This document shows positions 34,314-44,453 of a stretch of 64,000 bases of DNA, piece after piece (the first letter of the stretch is position 1; the number at the start of each line of letters is the position of its first letter). Source of the DNA: Vandiemenella viatica (Eukaryota; Arthropoda; Insecta; Orthoptera; Morabidae); contig JARYHS010009186.1 of assembly GCA_031002005.1 (NCBI GenBank), positions 249,510,199 through 249,574,198 on the forward strand, read 5' to 3'. The notes under the pieces are model-generated. The model saw only the letters and a program-made list of their open reading frames with translations. It had not been told where the DNA came from and did not search any database. The translations under genes were made by a program, and so were the position numbers.

Positions 34314-34515
34314 TTTTTTTTTTTTTTTTTTTTTTTTTGCTTTCTCGCTTTCTTGAGTTCATTAGATGCGGAAAAGGACTGGGGACAAGGAACAGGAAGG
34401 AATTCGATCAGATCCTTTTGAAAGAATAATGCCAGCATCTGGATGGCCGGAATAGGATTCGAGCCCGCGTCCACCCGATTGAGAGGCCAGAACGTTATCG
34501 CTCAACCACCAGTTT
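34314..34515 (-). mobile_element. SINE-1, internally deleted
   Basis: A long A tail (T run 34314-34338), tail, shortened body and head with B box GGCTCGAATCC on the minus strand. About 50 bp of the body between the CATCCAGAT word and the CTTTC word is missing. Confidence 0.75.
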
Positions 34516-34519
34516 TGGT

Positions 34520-35075
34520 GCAGAAAATCAGTGACGGATCTACGAATTTTCCGAACTGGAGCAAAAGCTTTGAGGTTACCGACCATTAAAAAAAAATGCC
34601 CCCTCATGAAGTTTCATTTCCCCTCCCACCCCCTCCGGATCTCTCCCCCAGATCTGGCACTGGCAGTGCTAAGGCTATTTTTTACAGGCAACGATTTTTG
34701 GTGCGTTAAAAATCAAGCGACAATTTGTGGTAGCTGGTTTCACACACAACGATTTTCAGTCGTTGCTTGTGTCATTGTCTGTGCGCAGGTTTTTACCTAT
34801 TGTCGCTGACATTAACATCGTGTTGGTGAGACTAACGAAAAATTAGTGCGCTGTGGTTAATGCATCGACCTAGGGAAAGAAAGAAACGCAATCGGCATGG
34901 ACCCGATCTATCAGAGGATAGAGAAAAAAATTGGCATCTTTTAGATTCTTTTTGAAGAGCTTAGGGATGATAGAAATAATTTTTTGAATTATGTTTGAAT
35001 GACTGTTGTTTCCTTCGATAATTTTCTGGGGCTCAAGGACAAAACACAAATTTTGAAATTCCATTAAGTCTATTG
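34520..35075. other. Spacer, nothing supported
   Basis: A C-rich patch at about 34600-34660 and short frames of no known type. Confidence 0.35.
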
Positions 35076-35077
35076 AC

Positions 35078-35223
35078 ATGCTTTCCCAAATCACTCCAGG
35101 CAAATGCCGGGATGCTTCCTTCAGAAGGTCATGGCCGAATTCCTTCCCATTTCTTGCCCCCCATCCTATCCCGTCTCTAAAGACCTCGCTGTTAGAGAGA
35201 CGTTAAGCAGATTAAAAAAAAAG
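35078..35223 (+). mobile_element. SINE-1, subfamily B, 5'-truncated
   Basis: Body from CTTTCCCAAATCACTCCAGG to the B-type tail CGCTGTTAGAGAGACGTTAA and an A run. The head is absent, as expected for reverse-transcription truncation. Confidence 0.85.
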
Positions 35224-35792
35224 TATTGAAATATTCGCTACAACTTTAACAAAATTAATATACTAAATTTATATATGAACATCAGTTTAATTCGTATAAT
35301 TTATATAAATTAACTTTGTGTATGTGAATTTACAAAGTGGTTTCATTTTTCAATTGAATACAGAAAATAAACGAATGATCGCGAAAAGTTATTGCAAAGT
35401 AATAACATCAACAGTCAAAGATATCAGCAAACCAACGTAAATATTTTGAGCCATTTTTAATCCCTTCAGCCACCGCAGGAAGCTAACGTAAGACTAGAAG
35501 TCGTCTGGAGTGAGAGCACGCATTTGTCACGCAGGTCGTTGCTTCCCCGGAACGACACGACGTCGTCCCTTCCAGTGGCAAAGCACGACACGATAACGAC
35601 GTCGCGTCGAAGTCGTTCCTTGTCGAAAGACCCATGTAACTCTTCACTAATGGAATGTAGTCGAACGGATTTTTTTTATCGTTGAGTGTGGAAGGGGTCT
35701 AATACCTAAGCGAATTGTCTGTTTCGTCATCTGTTAGGGATTGTAACGGGCGATACGAAGATCAGTTGTGCTGCAAAGCACCATCTGCTACC

Positions 35793-35825
<33 letters not shown>

Positions 35826-36315
35826 GAAGTGCGCATGTAGATGTTTTCTACAGACACATCGCCCTAATACTTAAGCTGTTCGTTGCTAGATACTGCCTTC
35901 CGTCTAATATGATGTAAGTTTCTCTGTTCTGATGGTGTTGAGACGTATGAAGTGCGGTTACCGATTCGGAAGACCAAGTCCTGCAACCGCTAAAAGTTAA
36001 TTTCCTGTGTCCACTAACCTCAATACGATCGTTACCACTTGACGCAAAGTAGCGGAGGAAAGAGGGACTTTATACCAGCGAGTTCATAAACGAAATAATG
36101 GCTCCCACCACTTCCACGTAATGTTTTGAAACGCATGTCCAAGGCAGTTACAATGAGGGCAACAGCTCCCGAACATTTATTACGAAGGATGTGCTGACGC
36201 GTTGGCTTAATTATGAAAACTCAACATTTATAGCGCCCGGAGTTGATGTATTCGATGGTCTCTGTCATCACGAAATGTTAGGTTACGTTTTCGGTGATTT
36301 CTTACTGCACTGATT
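35224..36315. other. Spacer with long T run, no gene
   Basis: T run at about 35793-35818; a CpG-rich patch (CGACACGACGTCGTCC region) at about 35545-35620. No match to other repeats noticed. Confidence 0.4.
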
Positions 36316-36317
36316 TC

Positions 36318-36534
36318 TTAACGCTCTGACCTCGCTTTCAGGAGGACGCGGGTTCGAATCCCCGTCGAGCCATCCAAAATTTGGGTTTACCATGGTTTCC
36401 CCAAACCACTAGAGGCGAATGCTGGATGCTTTCTTCAAAAGGCCATGGCCAAATTCCATCCCGTTCCTTGTCACCACTTCTTTCCCGCCTCTAATGACCT
36501 CGACGTCGACAAGGTGCAAAGTCATAAGGAAAAA
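36318..36534 (+). mobile_element. SINE-1, subfamily A
   Basis: Starts within the tRNA-like head (TTAACGCTCTGACCTCGC), perfect B box GGTTCGAATCC, body and A-type tail (CGCCTCTAATGACCTCGACG, GACAAGGTGCAAAGTCATAA). Confidence 0.85.
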
Positions 36535-36879
36535 TGCAAGCTTAATTTCGTTTTTCGTGTTGTGATGATTGAGTGTCATGTGACTGTGACGTGTGTAATC
36601 TGTTAACCTGCTTCGTAGTGATTTTTTTTCTCCTGGTCAGATCGAGGTTTTCAATATCTTTATACCTTCTCTAGACAACGCTTACCTTTTTTTTCGCCTT
36701 TTATGTATATAGGCTAATGATTGGTGAAGTGGGAACTCATATCCCTTATAGCTAAGTCTAGTTAAATTCATTTTTATTGGCATTCTGCCCCGTAGCATTC
36801 AGCCACCAACTTTGTTTTTTTTATTCCTCCATTGTGTAAATAGTGTTTTCTGGTATTACTCATGAACACGAGCGAGAGA

Positions 36880-37137
36880 CTGAGCGTGGTGGTGTAACGG
36901 ATAGCGTTCTGGCCTCGCATTCGGGAGGACGGCGGTTCGAATCCCCGTCCAGGCATCCAGATTTGGGTTTTCCATGGTTTCCCAAATCACTCCAGGCAAA
37001 TGCCGGGATGCTTCCTTCAAAAAGACCATGGCCGTATTCCTTCCCATTCCTTGCCCCCCCCCCATCCTTTCCCGTGTCCAGAGACCTCGCTGTTAGAGAG
37101 ACGTTATGCCGATCATAAAAAAAAACACACACACAAA
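36880..37137 (+). mobile_element. SINE-1, subfamily B, full length with 12 bp target duplication
   Basis: Flanked by ACGAGCGAGAGA at 36868-36879 and 37138-37149. Head CTGAGCGTGGTGGTGTAACG, CTGGCCTCGCATTCGGGAGG, perfect B box, body, and B-type tail followed by A and CA runs. Little divergence from the other B copies; among the best reference copies here. Confidence 0.95.
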
Positions 37138-37189
37138 ACGAGCGAGAGAACAACACAGGACGGACATAACACTTAATTAATTAAAACCA

Positions 37190-37262
37190 CCCATGCCCTA
37201 GGCCGGACTCGAACTGGTGACCACTGTTACTCACTATCCCCTCGCTACCTTGGCCGGATAGT
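37190..37262 (-). other. tRNA-like sequence, minus strand
   Basis: On minus: TATCCGGCCAAGGTAGCGAG (A-box-like), then CAGTTCGAGTCC (near-perfect B box), then GGCCTAGGGCATGGGTGG. It may be the head of a further SINE family; no second copy was seen in the window. Confidence 0.35.
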
Positions 37263-37264
37263 TA

Positions 37265-38212
37265 AGTCCTTTGCTAACAATTGGTTGACTAATTTGTCAG
37301 GAATGACAGATATTAAATTTTTGTGCGGATTCAAATTTTTGCATTAAATTCCAAATTTAAGACATAACTAAAAAAAACGAATGGAGGAATGTTTTGATTA
37401 ACGTATTGCTACCATTCGGAACGCTTTTTTATCGGTTCACGAAATTAATTTCATATATGCGTCTGCAATTTCAATTATTTATTTGATATGATGACGTGTG
37501 GTATTATTCGAGTGATTAGTTCAACTTTCTTCCATGTAGCAGTTATCATCTGCGCTTTCTCTATTCGGCCGCCATGCATATAAAAAGAATGTGTTTTTGT
37601 ACCACCGCCAAAAACTTCCGACAAAATTTCAATTCCTAAGATGATGCAACAAGTAACATTACATGAGGAAGTAGACCCGAATAAGTAATGTTTTATCACT
37701 TCTATTTCTAGTTCTAAAGTTCCGATTTCTCTCTTAGATATAGGACTTATCATTTGTAATCTCCGTAACTCAATTATGATTATTCCTGTTATATTCTAAG
37801 TTTCTTATTTTATTCGACCCTTTTAGCGCGGATTCATTGCATTCGCTTTATGACTTTACGTAGCCGGAATATACTGTAATTTACAACAGCCCATTTATTC
37901 TATGTTCTGAAGCGTATCACCAATACGCCTTACACAAGGGTACAGAGGATATATACTTGCTACTTTCATTTTTATAGCACAGGGTTCTATTTGATAAAAA
38001 TAAGTACTTCATTTGAGATTGATAGCAATTCGTTTTAGAAGATCTCAATTTTTGTATAGTCGATCAAGTGATTGATCCTATTGCGTGAAAGGTGTGCACA
38101 CCCTAATTTGAGGACGAATCTACCTACGTGACTTTAGTTTTCATTTTTCCCGAGGGTTTCACCTACATATCGTTTCCATTAGTGTAGTTTTCTTAGTTTA
38201 TCATTGTTTTAC
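37265..38212. other. AT-rich spacer, no gene
   Basis: A minus frame (37475-37753, 92 codons) has no known motif. Confidence 0.4.
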
Positions 38213-38218
38213 TGATAG

Positions 38219-38460
38219 GCCGAGCGTCGTGGGTGAACCGTTAACGTTCTGGCCTCGCATTCGGGGAGACGCGGGTTCGAATCCCCGTCCGGGCATCCAG
38301 ATTTGTGTTTTCCATGGTTTCCCCAAATCATTTCGGCCGAAAGCCGGGATGCATCCTAAAGAAGGCCATGGTCGAATTCCTTCCCGTTCCTTGCCCCAAT
38401 CCCATCCCGCCCACAATAACCTCGCCGTCGACGAAGCGTAAAGCCATAAGTAAAAATAAT
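38219..38460 (+). mobile_element. SINE-1, subfamily A, full length
   Basis: Head GCCGAGCGTCGTGGGTGAAC, CTGGCCTCGCATTCGGGGAG, perfect B box, body and A-type tail (CCTCGCCGTCGACGAAGCGT, AAAGCCATAAG). TGATAG occurs on both flanks (38213-38218, 38461-38466), probably the duplicated target. Confidence 0.9.
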
Positions 38461-38469
38461 TGATAGCAC

Positions 38470-39615
38470 AGTTATTTTTAATTTAGTTTATACTGTATTC
38501 GTACTAGTCATAATTGAATTCTTTCATGATTGGTTGACTCAGTTTAGGAGAATACCTGTCAGGAAGCTTAGTGACCCTAAGCTTTGATATCAGACGTCAA
38601 GTTGAATCATTCACATGTGTAACATGTGCGGGCTGCTTAAAGTACACAAGAACGAGTCCATGCAGCAACTTAATATGTGCATTAGTTTTGCGTTTGATTC
38701 TCTATCGACAAAAACTATTTACTAATCCCCTTCGTGATAAGTTAATTAAGTTTCCAAACTACTATTCTTCTAGTGACTGTAGTTTCAGCATTTCTTCATC
38801 ACTCCCTGAAACTCAAAAGATCTGAAACGATTATCAAGTTACTTTATCTAAGCCAAATAATCAGAGACAAATACCACTAATATTACTACTTATTTTTGTT
38901 CATGATCCGCGTTCACCATTTCGCTACATCATCTGCTCGTCGAATTCTTACTCTTTCAAATATCTTACTTTTCTTGTAAAACTATCATAATTCTTAAGCT
39001 TTGAGGAGAGACGAGTTCCTTCGTATTTATCAGGCAAGGAGCCTTATGTAACGCCACATTGCCAATCATAAAAATATCTGTAATCCTCTGACTGTATGAT
39101 ATCGCAGGTGGCGATGAATAATATCGCAGAGTCTCGATTGTTGTATCGGGAGTCGGTCGCGAGAATATGCACGGGTCTGACGCGTCAAGATGACGCCGGT
39201 AGAGCACAAGTTTAAAGTGAATTGTAATCCGCTAGCGTAATGACCGAAACAATGTGAATAGAGAGGATATAATGTGGGCAGAGTTAGAACCGAATCGCGA
39301 GTGAAGATAGGTCGCCCAGAGAGTGAAACAGAACTGTGCTTTAATGAATGTTCATGTGAATTTTTATTGGGGCTACTACTCACTTCCATCAATCCTTTTC
39401 ACGAACCTAACAACTTCAGTGAAGAAGTTACAAAACTGTTTGGTGGCTAGGGCTGACCAATGTGTGTCGAGATTAATAAAGTTTAATAAACTTTTTTGTG
39501 CCAACCACTTTTACCCCGTACGAATTTAATTCTAAATTCTTCTAGTATATTTGGCGCAGTTGTAGCTGCATACAAATACTTCAATAACGATAGATCTAAT
39601 ACATTGGACAGAAGT
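38470..39615. other. Spacer, no supported gene
   Basis: Frames at 38571-38825 and 38965-39529 show no known motif. The region 39060-39330 is slightly richer in GC. Confidence 0.35.
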
Positions 39616-39619
39616 ACAT

Positions 39620-40490
39620 TAACCATATTAAGTAAGAAAAAGACTCTGCTTGTTCACGACTATTAAGTTAACAGTTCAGTTATTGACACTGTAGATTCCC
39701 TGAAGTATCTAGGCGTAACAGTACAAAGCAACATGAAATCGGACTTGCACATAACTTCCGTCGTAGGCAAAGCTGATTCTAAACTTCGATTCATAGGTCG
39801 TATTTTGAGAAGTTGTAATGCTCATGCAAAGGAAATAGCGTGAAAACCATTAGTTCTTCCACATTTGGATTACTGTTGTGGAGTTTGGGATCCGTATCGC
39901 AAGGGATTGATTGACACGTTAGAGAAAGTACAGAAGAGAGCCGCTCGATTGGCGACTGCTAGTTACAGTCCTTACGAAAGTCGTTCTGGCCTCGCATTCG
40001 GGAGGACGGTGGTTCGAATCCCCGTCCGGGCATCCAGATTTGGGTTTTCCATGGTTTCCCAAATCACTCCAGGCAAATGCCGGGATGCTTCCTTAAAAAG
40101 GCCATGGCCGAATTCCTACCCATTCCTTGCCCCCATCCTTTCCCGTCTCTTAAGACCTAGCTGTTGAGAGACGTAAAGCAGTTAAAAAAAAATACTTACG
40201 AAAGTGTCACAGAATTGATACATAGATTGGGCTGGGATTGTTTGGCAGACAGACGACGTCGTATTCGTTTGAATTTATTGGAGAATATGCGAAATTCTTT
40301 AATATACGAGTGCAATGAAATACTTCTTCCGCCAACCTATTTAGGCCGCAATGACACGAGGGATAAGATTAGAGAAATAAGATGCCATACTGATACAGTT
40401 ATGTATTTTATTAATTCCTCGTTCTGTTCGGGATTGGAATGCACAGAATTAGGATTGGTGCTTAGCACCCTCTGCCACCCACAATGTTTG
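39620..40490 (+). mobile_element. LINE (CR1/Jockey-like) C-terminal region, split by a SINE
   Basis: Plus-strand residues VIDTVDSLKYLGVTVQSNMK, then LVLPHLDYCCGVWDPYRKGL and EKVQKRAARLATASYSPYES precede the SINE at 39982-40194. VTELIHRLGWDCLADRRRRI and RLNLLENMRNSLIYECNEIL follow it. These are the ordered C-terminal blocks of CR1/Jockey-type LINE proteins and differ from LINE-X. The SINE and one copy of CTTACGAAAGT account for the whole break: the frame on either side is otherwise continuous. A TGA near 39841 and the missing RT core show it was already dead or truncated. It ends near CACCCACAATGTTTGTAGATC. Confidence 0.8.
39982..40194 (+). mobile_element. SINE-1, subfamily B, inserted in LINE, 11 bp duplication
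   Basis: Target duplication CTTACGAAAGT at 39971-39981 and 40195-40205. Begins at GTTCTGGCCTCGCATTCGGG (about 22 head bases lost), perfect B box, B-type tail, A run. Confidence 0.95.
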
Positions 40491-40639
40491 TAGATCTGCA
40501 TACAGCAAACAGCCAAAAAAGTTACACCTGAAAACGATGTAGTTGAATATAATGCCATTATTCATTCATTCGTTCGTTTTTCTTCTATTTGGCAGTATTT
40601 TCTGAAAGTGCCCTTTCTAACACTGGCACAGCAATTTTC

Positions 40640-40900
40640 CGCGGTAGCTGAATTTTTTCTAAGAAAGTGAGATTGCGAGAGCCGGCAGCGCACATTGCGA
40701 CGAATCGCGGTGCCAAGTGTGTACAATATGGCAGCGGGCGCGGCCGTAGCCAAACAAACACCGGAGCTGTGTGTGGTGCTCATGCAGTATGCATGGCCAC
40801 ACAGTTGCTTACCCCGCGCTGCAAGGTGGCCGGCTGCACTGGAGCGGGCAATATCACCGCACGCTACCCAGGTTACAACCACTCAGTTTCAACGCCTGAG
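40640..40900 (+). other. GC-rich island next to repeat R1
   Basis: CpG-rich; overlapping frames on both strands (40562-40882 minus, 40667-40903 and 40695-40958 plus) show composition rather than coding. A CCTGAG/CCTGGG-type word followed by TGACCGAT joins it to repeat R1, so it may be part of the same larger element, but 9.7 kb lacks the island. Confidence 0.25.
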
Positions 40901-41183
40901 TGACCGATCTTCCCTCGGAATCTTTCTATTTCTGTTCAATATGCAAGATTTTGAGTAAATTTTGATTAAAGTTAAACGTTTTTCTTGAAGGCTTCCTAGA
41001 CATTTTAAAGTGCATAGTTCCTTGCTCTAATCAAAGAGAAGCTTAACTATCATCAGTAGGCTTACCGGTACCTGAAAATTCTACGAGATGAGGTTAGAGC
41101 CGTTTCCAAGATACCAAATACAAGAATTGCTTATTTTTTGTAAAATCATGTTACAAACTTGAAAAGTAAAAGTTTATAATGTT
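40900..41183 (+). repeat. Dispersed repeat R1, copy 2
   Basis: Collinear with 9740-10015 (AGTTAAACGTTTTTCTTGAA, ATTCCTTGCTCTAA, CAAAGAGAAGCTTA). Copy 2 has an extra ~15 bp (ACTATCATCAGTAGG) and lacks the T expansion. Confidence 0.7.
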
Positions 41184-41339
41184 AACTATATCGTGGACTA
41201 GTTACTTATCATATTAATTAAGCCACGAACAATCTAATAATACGCCCCGGAGGCAATAACTATGTACACAACTATTTTCTCATTTGTTGCTTTTCATCGT
41301 CAGTTCTTTGAGAATAATTTCCATACCCCCCTATTAGTG

Positions 41340-42165
41340 TACTTTAAGAATTTTAAATTTAAATTTCTTCACTGTTTTGGTAAATTTTTCATCACTTCCC
41401 TTGGAAATTTATTCTAATTCCTGACTCCATTAAATATGAAAGGAAACGTTCCCTCTCCTTTATACCCGAAATCGAGTGACAGCTTGTGGTCATGATCAAC
41501 TTTTCCGTTCCATGTACTACCCCTAATTTTTTCATCCAATCCTCATTACCAATATTAGCCATATACAGTTCCAGAACTCTATTCTCCCAGCTCCCCTCTT
41601 TCACTGACTCCCATTCGAGTTCTTTTAACATGTCAGTCAGCGGGTTCCGCGGTGATTTTCATAAACAAATATATCTGACCATCTGTGTAGTATCTTTACC
41701 GAGCGTGGTGTTGTAACGGATAGCGTTCTGGCCTCGCATTCGGGAGGACGACGGTTCGAATCCCCGTCCGGGCATCCAGATTTGGGTTTTCCATGTTTTC
41801 TCAAATCACTCCAGGAAAATGCCGGGATGCTTCCTTTAAAATGCCATGGCCAAATTCCTTCCCAATCCTTGTCCCCATCCTTGACTGTCTCTAAAGACCT
41901 CGCTGTTGAGAGACATAAAGCAGTTAAAAAAAAGCAGTATCTTTAACTTCTGTATTTGATGCCTAAAATGTGGGTATCATACTGCACCACCATATTCAAG
42001 CAATGATCTGACCAGTGTTTTGGAATCCAGTTCTTTCAATTCCCGGGTACATCCCCTCTTCATCTCCAATAAACGAAGGACTTTGAGACCGCTTCCTACC
42101 ACCTGTCCATTGCGTCCTGCCCAGTCGATTTTACTATCAAATGCTATGCCAAGTTATTTACACTT
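41340..42165 (-). mobile_element. LINE-X copy 4, split by a SINE
   Basis: The minus strand encodes the LINE-X C-terminal blocks (MLKELEWESVKEGSWENRVL, YMANIGNEDWMKKLG) at 41392-41640. After the SINE at 41699-41935 it continues upstream with the sequence for LEYGGAVW-type and MKRGCTRELKELDSKTLVRS-like residues up to about 42160. Several frameshifts; no RT core. Confidence 0.75.
41699..41935 (+). mobile_element. SINE-1, subfamily B, inserted in LINE-X, 10 bp duplication
   Basis: AGTATCTTTA flanks it at 41689-41698 and 41936-41945. Full head CCGAGCGTGGTGTTGTAACG, perfect B box, B-type tail and A run. Confidence 0.95.
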
Positions 42166-42245
42166 ACAGTCTTAAACAAGCATTTTATTCCTCACTCTAC
42201 CAAAAAACGAAGTGGGCAGCTCAATGGGGGCTTGCCTGCAAAAGA

Positions 42246-42497
42246 TTCTTTTTTTTCCTTTACTTATTGCTTTACGCCTCGTCGACGACTAAGGTCATTA
42301 GAGGCGGGATGGGACTGGGGATAAGGAACGGGAAGGAATTCGGCCATGGCCTTTTTGAAGGAAGCATTGCGGCATTCGCCTGGAGTGATTTGGGGAAACA
42401 ATGGAAAACCCAAATCTGGATGCCCGGACGGGGATTCGAACCCGCGTCCTCCCTAATGCGAGGCCAGAACGTTAACAGTTCACCCACCACGCTCGGA
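42246..42497 (-). mobile_element. SINE-1, subfamily A, full length
   Basis: Minus strand: head CCGAGCGTGGTGGGTGAACT, perfect B box GGTTCGAATCC, body, tail GTCGACGAGGCGTAAAGCAA, A-rich end. GCCTGC(A/G)AAA-type sequence on both flanks (42234-42243, 42498-42507) is a likely duplication. Confidence 0.9.
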
Positions 42498-42510
42498 GCC
42501 TGCGAAAAAA

Positions 42511-42905
42511 ATATTTTACTCAGAGATATGGTTCTGTATGAGTTCTTGAATTGACTCAAAATCATTCATACTTATGTTTTAGAACTAAAGTCTGGACTTT
42601 ATTCTGATATTTAAAAGCTTTTATGCATCAGCTTTTTAAATATTTTCCTCCGTTCTCCAGTCTCATATAACTTTGTGTCAAATCACTTAATTCTTAATTA
42701 CTTTTGTTGCACGTGTCCGCTGTCCTATATAATCTCTGTTTGAACGCCTTCTTTCAGTCTGAATTACTGAAACATATGTATGTTGTAGGAAATTGATGTC
42801 CTTGTAATATCACCGTTAGGTGCAAAGATTTAAATTCTCCTGTTCCTCTCAATCACATTGTAGTAACTTACGTACTGTATAATACTTACCATACTTTTTT
42901 ACTTG
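42511..42905. other. AT-rich spacer
   Basis: No motif or repeat seen. Confidence 0.4.
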
Positions 42906-42910
42906 TTATA

Positions 42911-43601
42911 CGAGGCGCGTCCAGAAAGTAAGTTCCGTTTCAATTTATCTCCGCTGCAGAGCTGCGATTTGCAGTTCCGCACATGCGCTGTAGACGATGT
43001 GTATCAAGGGGAAGAACGTGTGCCATTTGGAGATTGCTGTCAGTTACGTACGCTTTGTTGTGCTTGTTTGAAATGTCGGCGTTGGTTGAAAATCCCGCCG
43101 CCTGTGAAATCAGGTCTGTGATTCGGTTTCTGAATGCGAGGAAAGTGAAACCAAGTGAAATTTATCGGCAAATTTGCGATGTTTACGGACCAAATGCGAT
43201 GAGTGATTCGATGGTGAGAAGATGGGTCCGACAGTTCAATGGCGGGCGTAGTGATGTGCACGATGAAGAACGAAGTGGGCGTCCACCTTTGGTTACAGAA
43301 GAACTGGCAAGACTTTCATCTGTTCTTACATCTCAAGTCTTTCCTTGGCGGTCATCACTTAACCAATGACGACGAGCTGAAAGAAACTGTTTCCAACTGG
43401 TTGAAGACACAGGCGGCAGATTTCTATGAAGAAGGTATACAAAACCTGGTGCCACGCTATGACAAATGCCTGCAAAATTTAGGCAGTTATGTGGAAAAGT
43501 AGTTTAAGAGTTGTAGAATTTTGTGCAATAAAAATTTCTTCTGTATCTGTGTACAATTTCATTTTATTACCAAACGGAACTTACTTTCTGGATGCGCCTC
43601 G
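42911..43601 (+). mobile_element. Mariner element, internally deleted, complete ends
   Basis: Thirty-base terminal inverted repeats (42911-42940 and 43572-43601; CGAGGCGCGTCCAGAAAGTA at the left) match at all but one position, and TA flanks both sides (42909-42910, 43602-43603), the mariner target duplication. The 691 bp length is about half a normal mariner (~1.3 kb). It keeps the start and end of the transposase and has lost the catalytic middle, so it depends on a transposase supplied elsewhere. Confidence 0.95.
43073..43502 (+). pseudogene. Mariner transposase with internal deletion and frameshift
   Basis: From ATG 43073 the first frame reads MSALVENPAACEIRSVIRFL, NARKVKPSEIYRQICDVYGP, MSDSMVRRWVRQFNGGRSDV and HDEERSGRPPLVTEEL: the paired helix-turn-helix DNA-binding half of a mariner transposase. 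Near 43300-43312 it joins, in another frame, the C-terminal end DFHLFLHLKSFLGGHHLTND, DELKETVSNWLKTQAADFYE and LVPRYDKCLQNLGSYVEK to a stop at 43500. About 200 residues are missing, including all three D,D34D catalytic aspartates. An AATAAA lies at 43525-43530. Known: mariner transposases are ~345 residues; inferred: inactive. Confidence 0.9.
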
Positions 43602-43609
43602 TATTTGTA

Positions 43610-44135
43610 ACAGACCATCAAGTTTCTCTGGCATTACTGTTTCTTAATGACTAACAGCTGTTATCTGGATGCTTAAACTAGTTCGTCTGTGTTATAGCAT
43701 GCCCTACATGTTACGTGTGTTGTGCTCACCTGATGCACAGTGTCTGTCTGTTGCAGGTGAGTAATTGCCCTGCCTGCCTCCTGCGCTCCCTGCTCTCAGG
43801 TATGTCTCTCACTGCTCATCGCCACAGATTCCATAACAACCACCACTACTGTGCAAAACTACGACGATGTAACACCACCTAGAAAACTGCAACCTGGTAT
43901 TTGCCTCACAACCATTTGGTACGTTAAGCACAATTACATTCCCACTTTGTTACACATCTATTCTTTCCTTAGTAGAGATGAAGAATGCAGGCTAAAATTT
44001 TTTTAGAAGAAATGCACTTAACACAAAACGGTGTTGGCCTACAACGAACTTTAGTTGGCTGTGTGGACTGAATGACAAACGGTTGATTTATAAAACGGGA
44101 AGAATTATCATCTTTTGTAAATAATATATTACGGT
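43610..44135. other. Spacer, no gene recognised
   Basis: No motifs or shared repeats noticed. Confidence 0.4.
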
Positions 44136-44138
44136 TTG

Positions 44139-44371
44139 TTTAAGGCACGTGATTGGGGAACGAAAGGTCTCAGGTTCGAATCCCAGTCTCGGATGAAAAT
44201 TTTACGGCCTTAAAAACTGACCTTCACCTCAAGCAAATTGCTTTGTCGTGTGAAGTACGGGCGGACGCTCCGTGGTTCGGATACCACCTAAAACTGTAGG
44301 TCCGCTGTACCTGGTAGGATTACCAGGTTAGGTTAGGGTAGCCACGACTTACGCGCATGCGGGGCGAATGG
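44139..44371 (+). mobile_element. SINE-2, copy 2, head-truncated
   Basis: Begins near GGGGAACGAAAGGTCTCAGG with B box AGGTTCGAATCC, then the SINE-2 body (GACCTTCACCTCAAGC, TGTGAAGTACGGGC, AACTGTAGGTCCGCTGTACC). It decays before the usual GGTCATT end. Confidence 0.8.
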
Positions 44372-44453
44372 AAAAAACTGTCAACCGGCGGCCGAACTAA
44401 CCTTCCGCGTCTCCCGACCAACTATGCCATGCGCCCTCTTTTTTTGTTGACAA

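Noticed and set aside
36856..37156. Overlapping 69-98 codon frames with SGGRRFESPSRHPD or WMPGRGFEPPS-like residues, recurring near 32.4, 38.2, 42.3 and 47.1 kb
   Set aside because: They are translations of SINE-1 copies in different frames, not a protein family.
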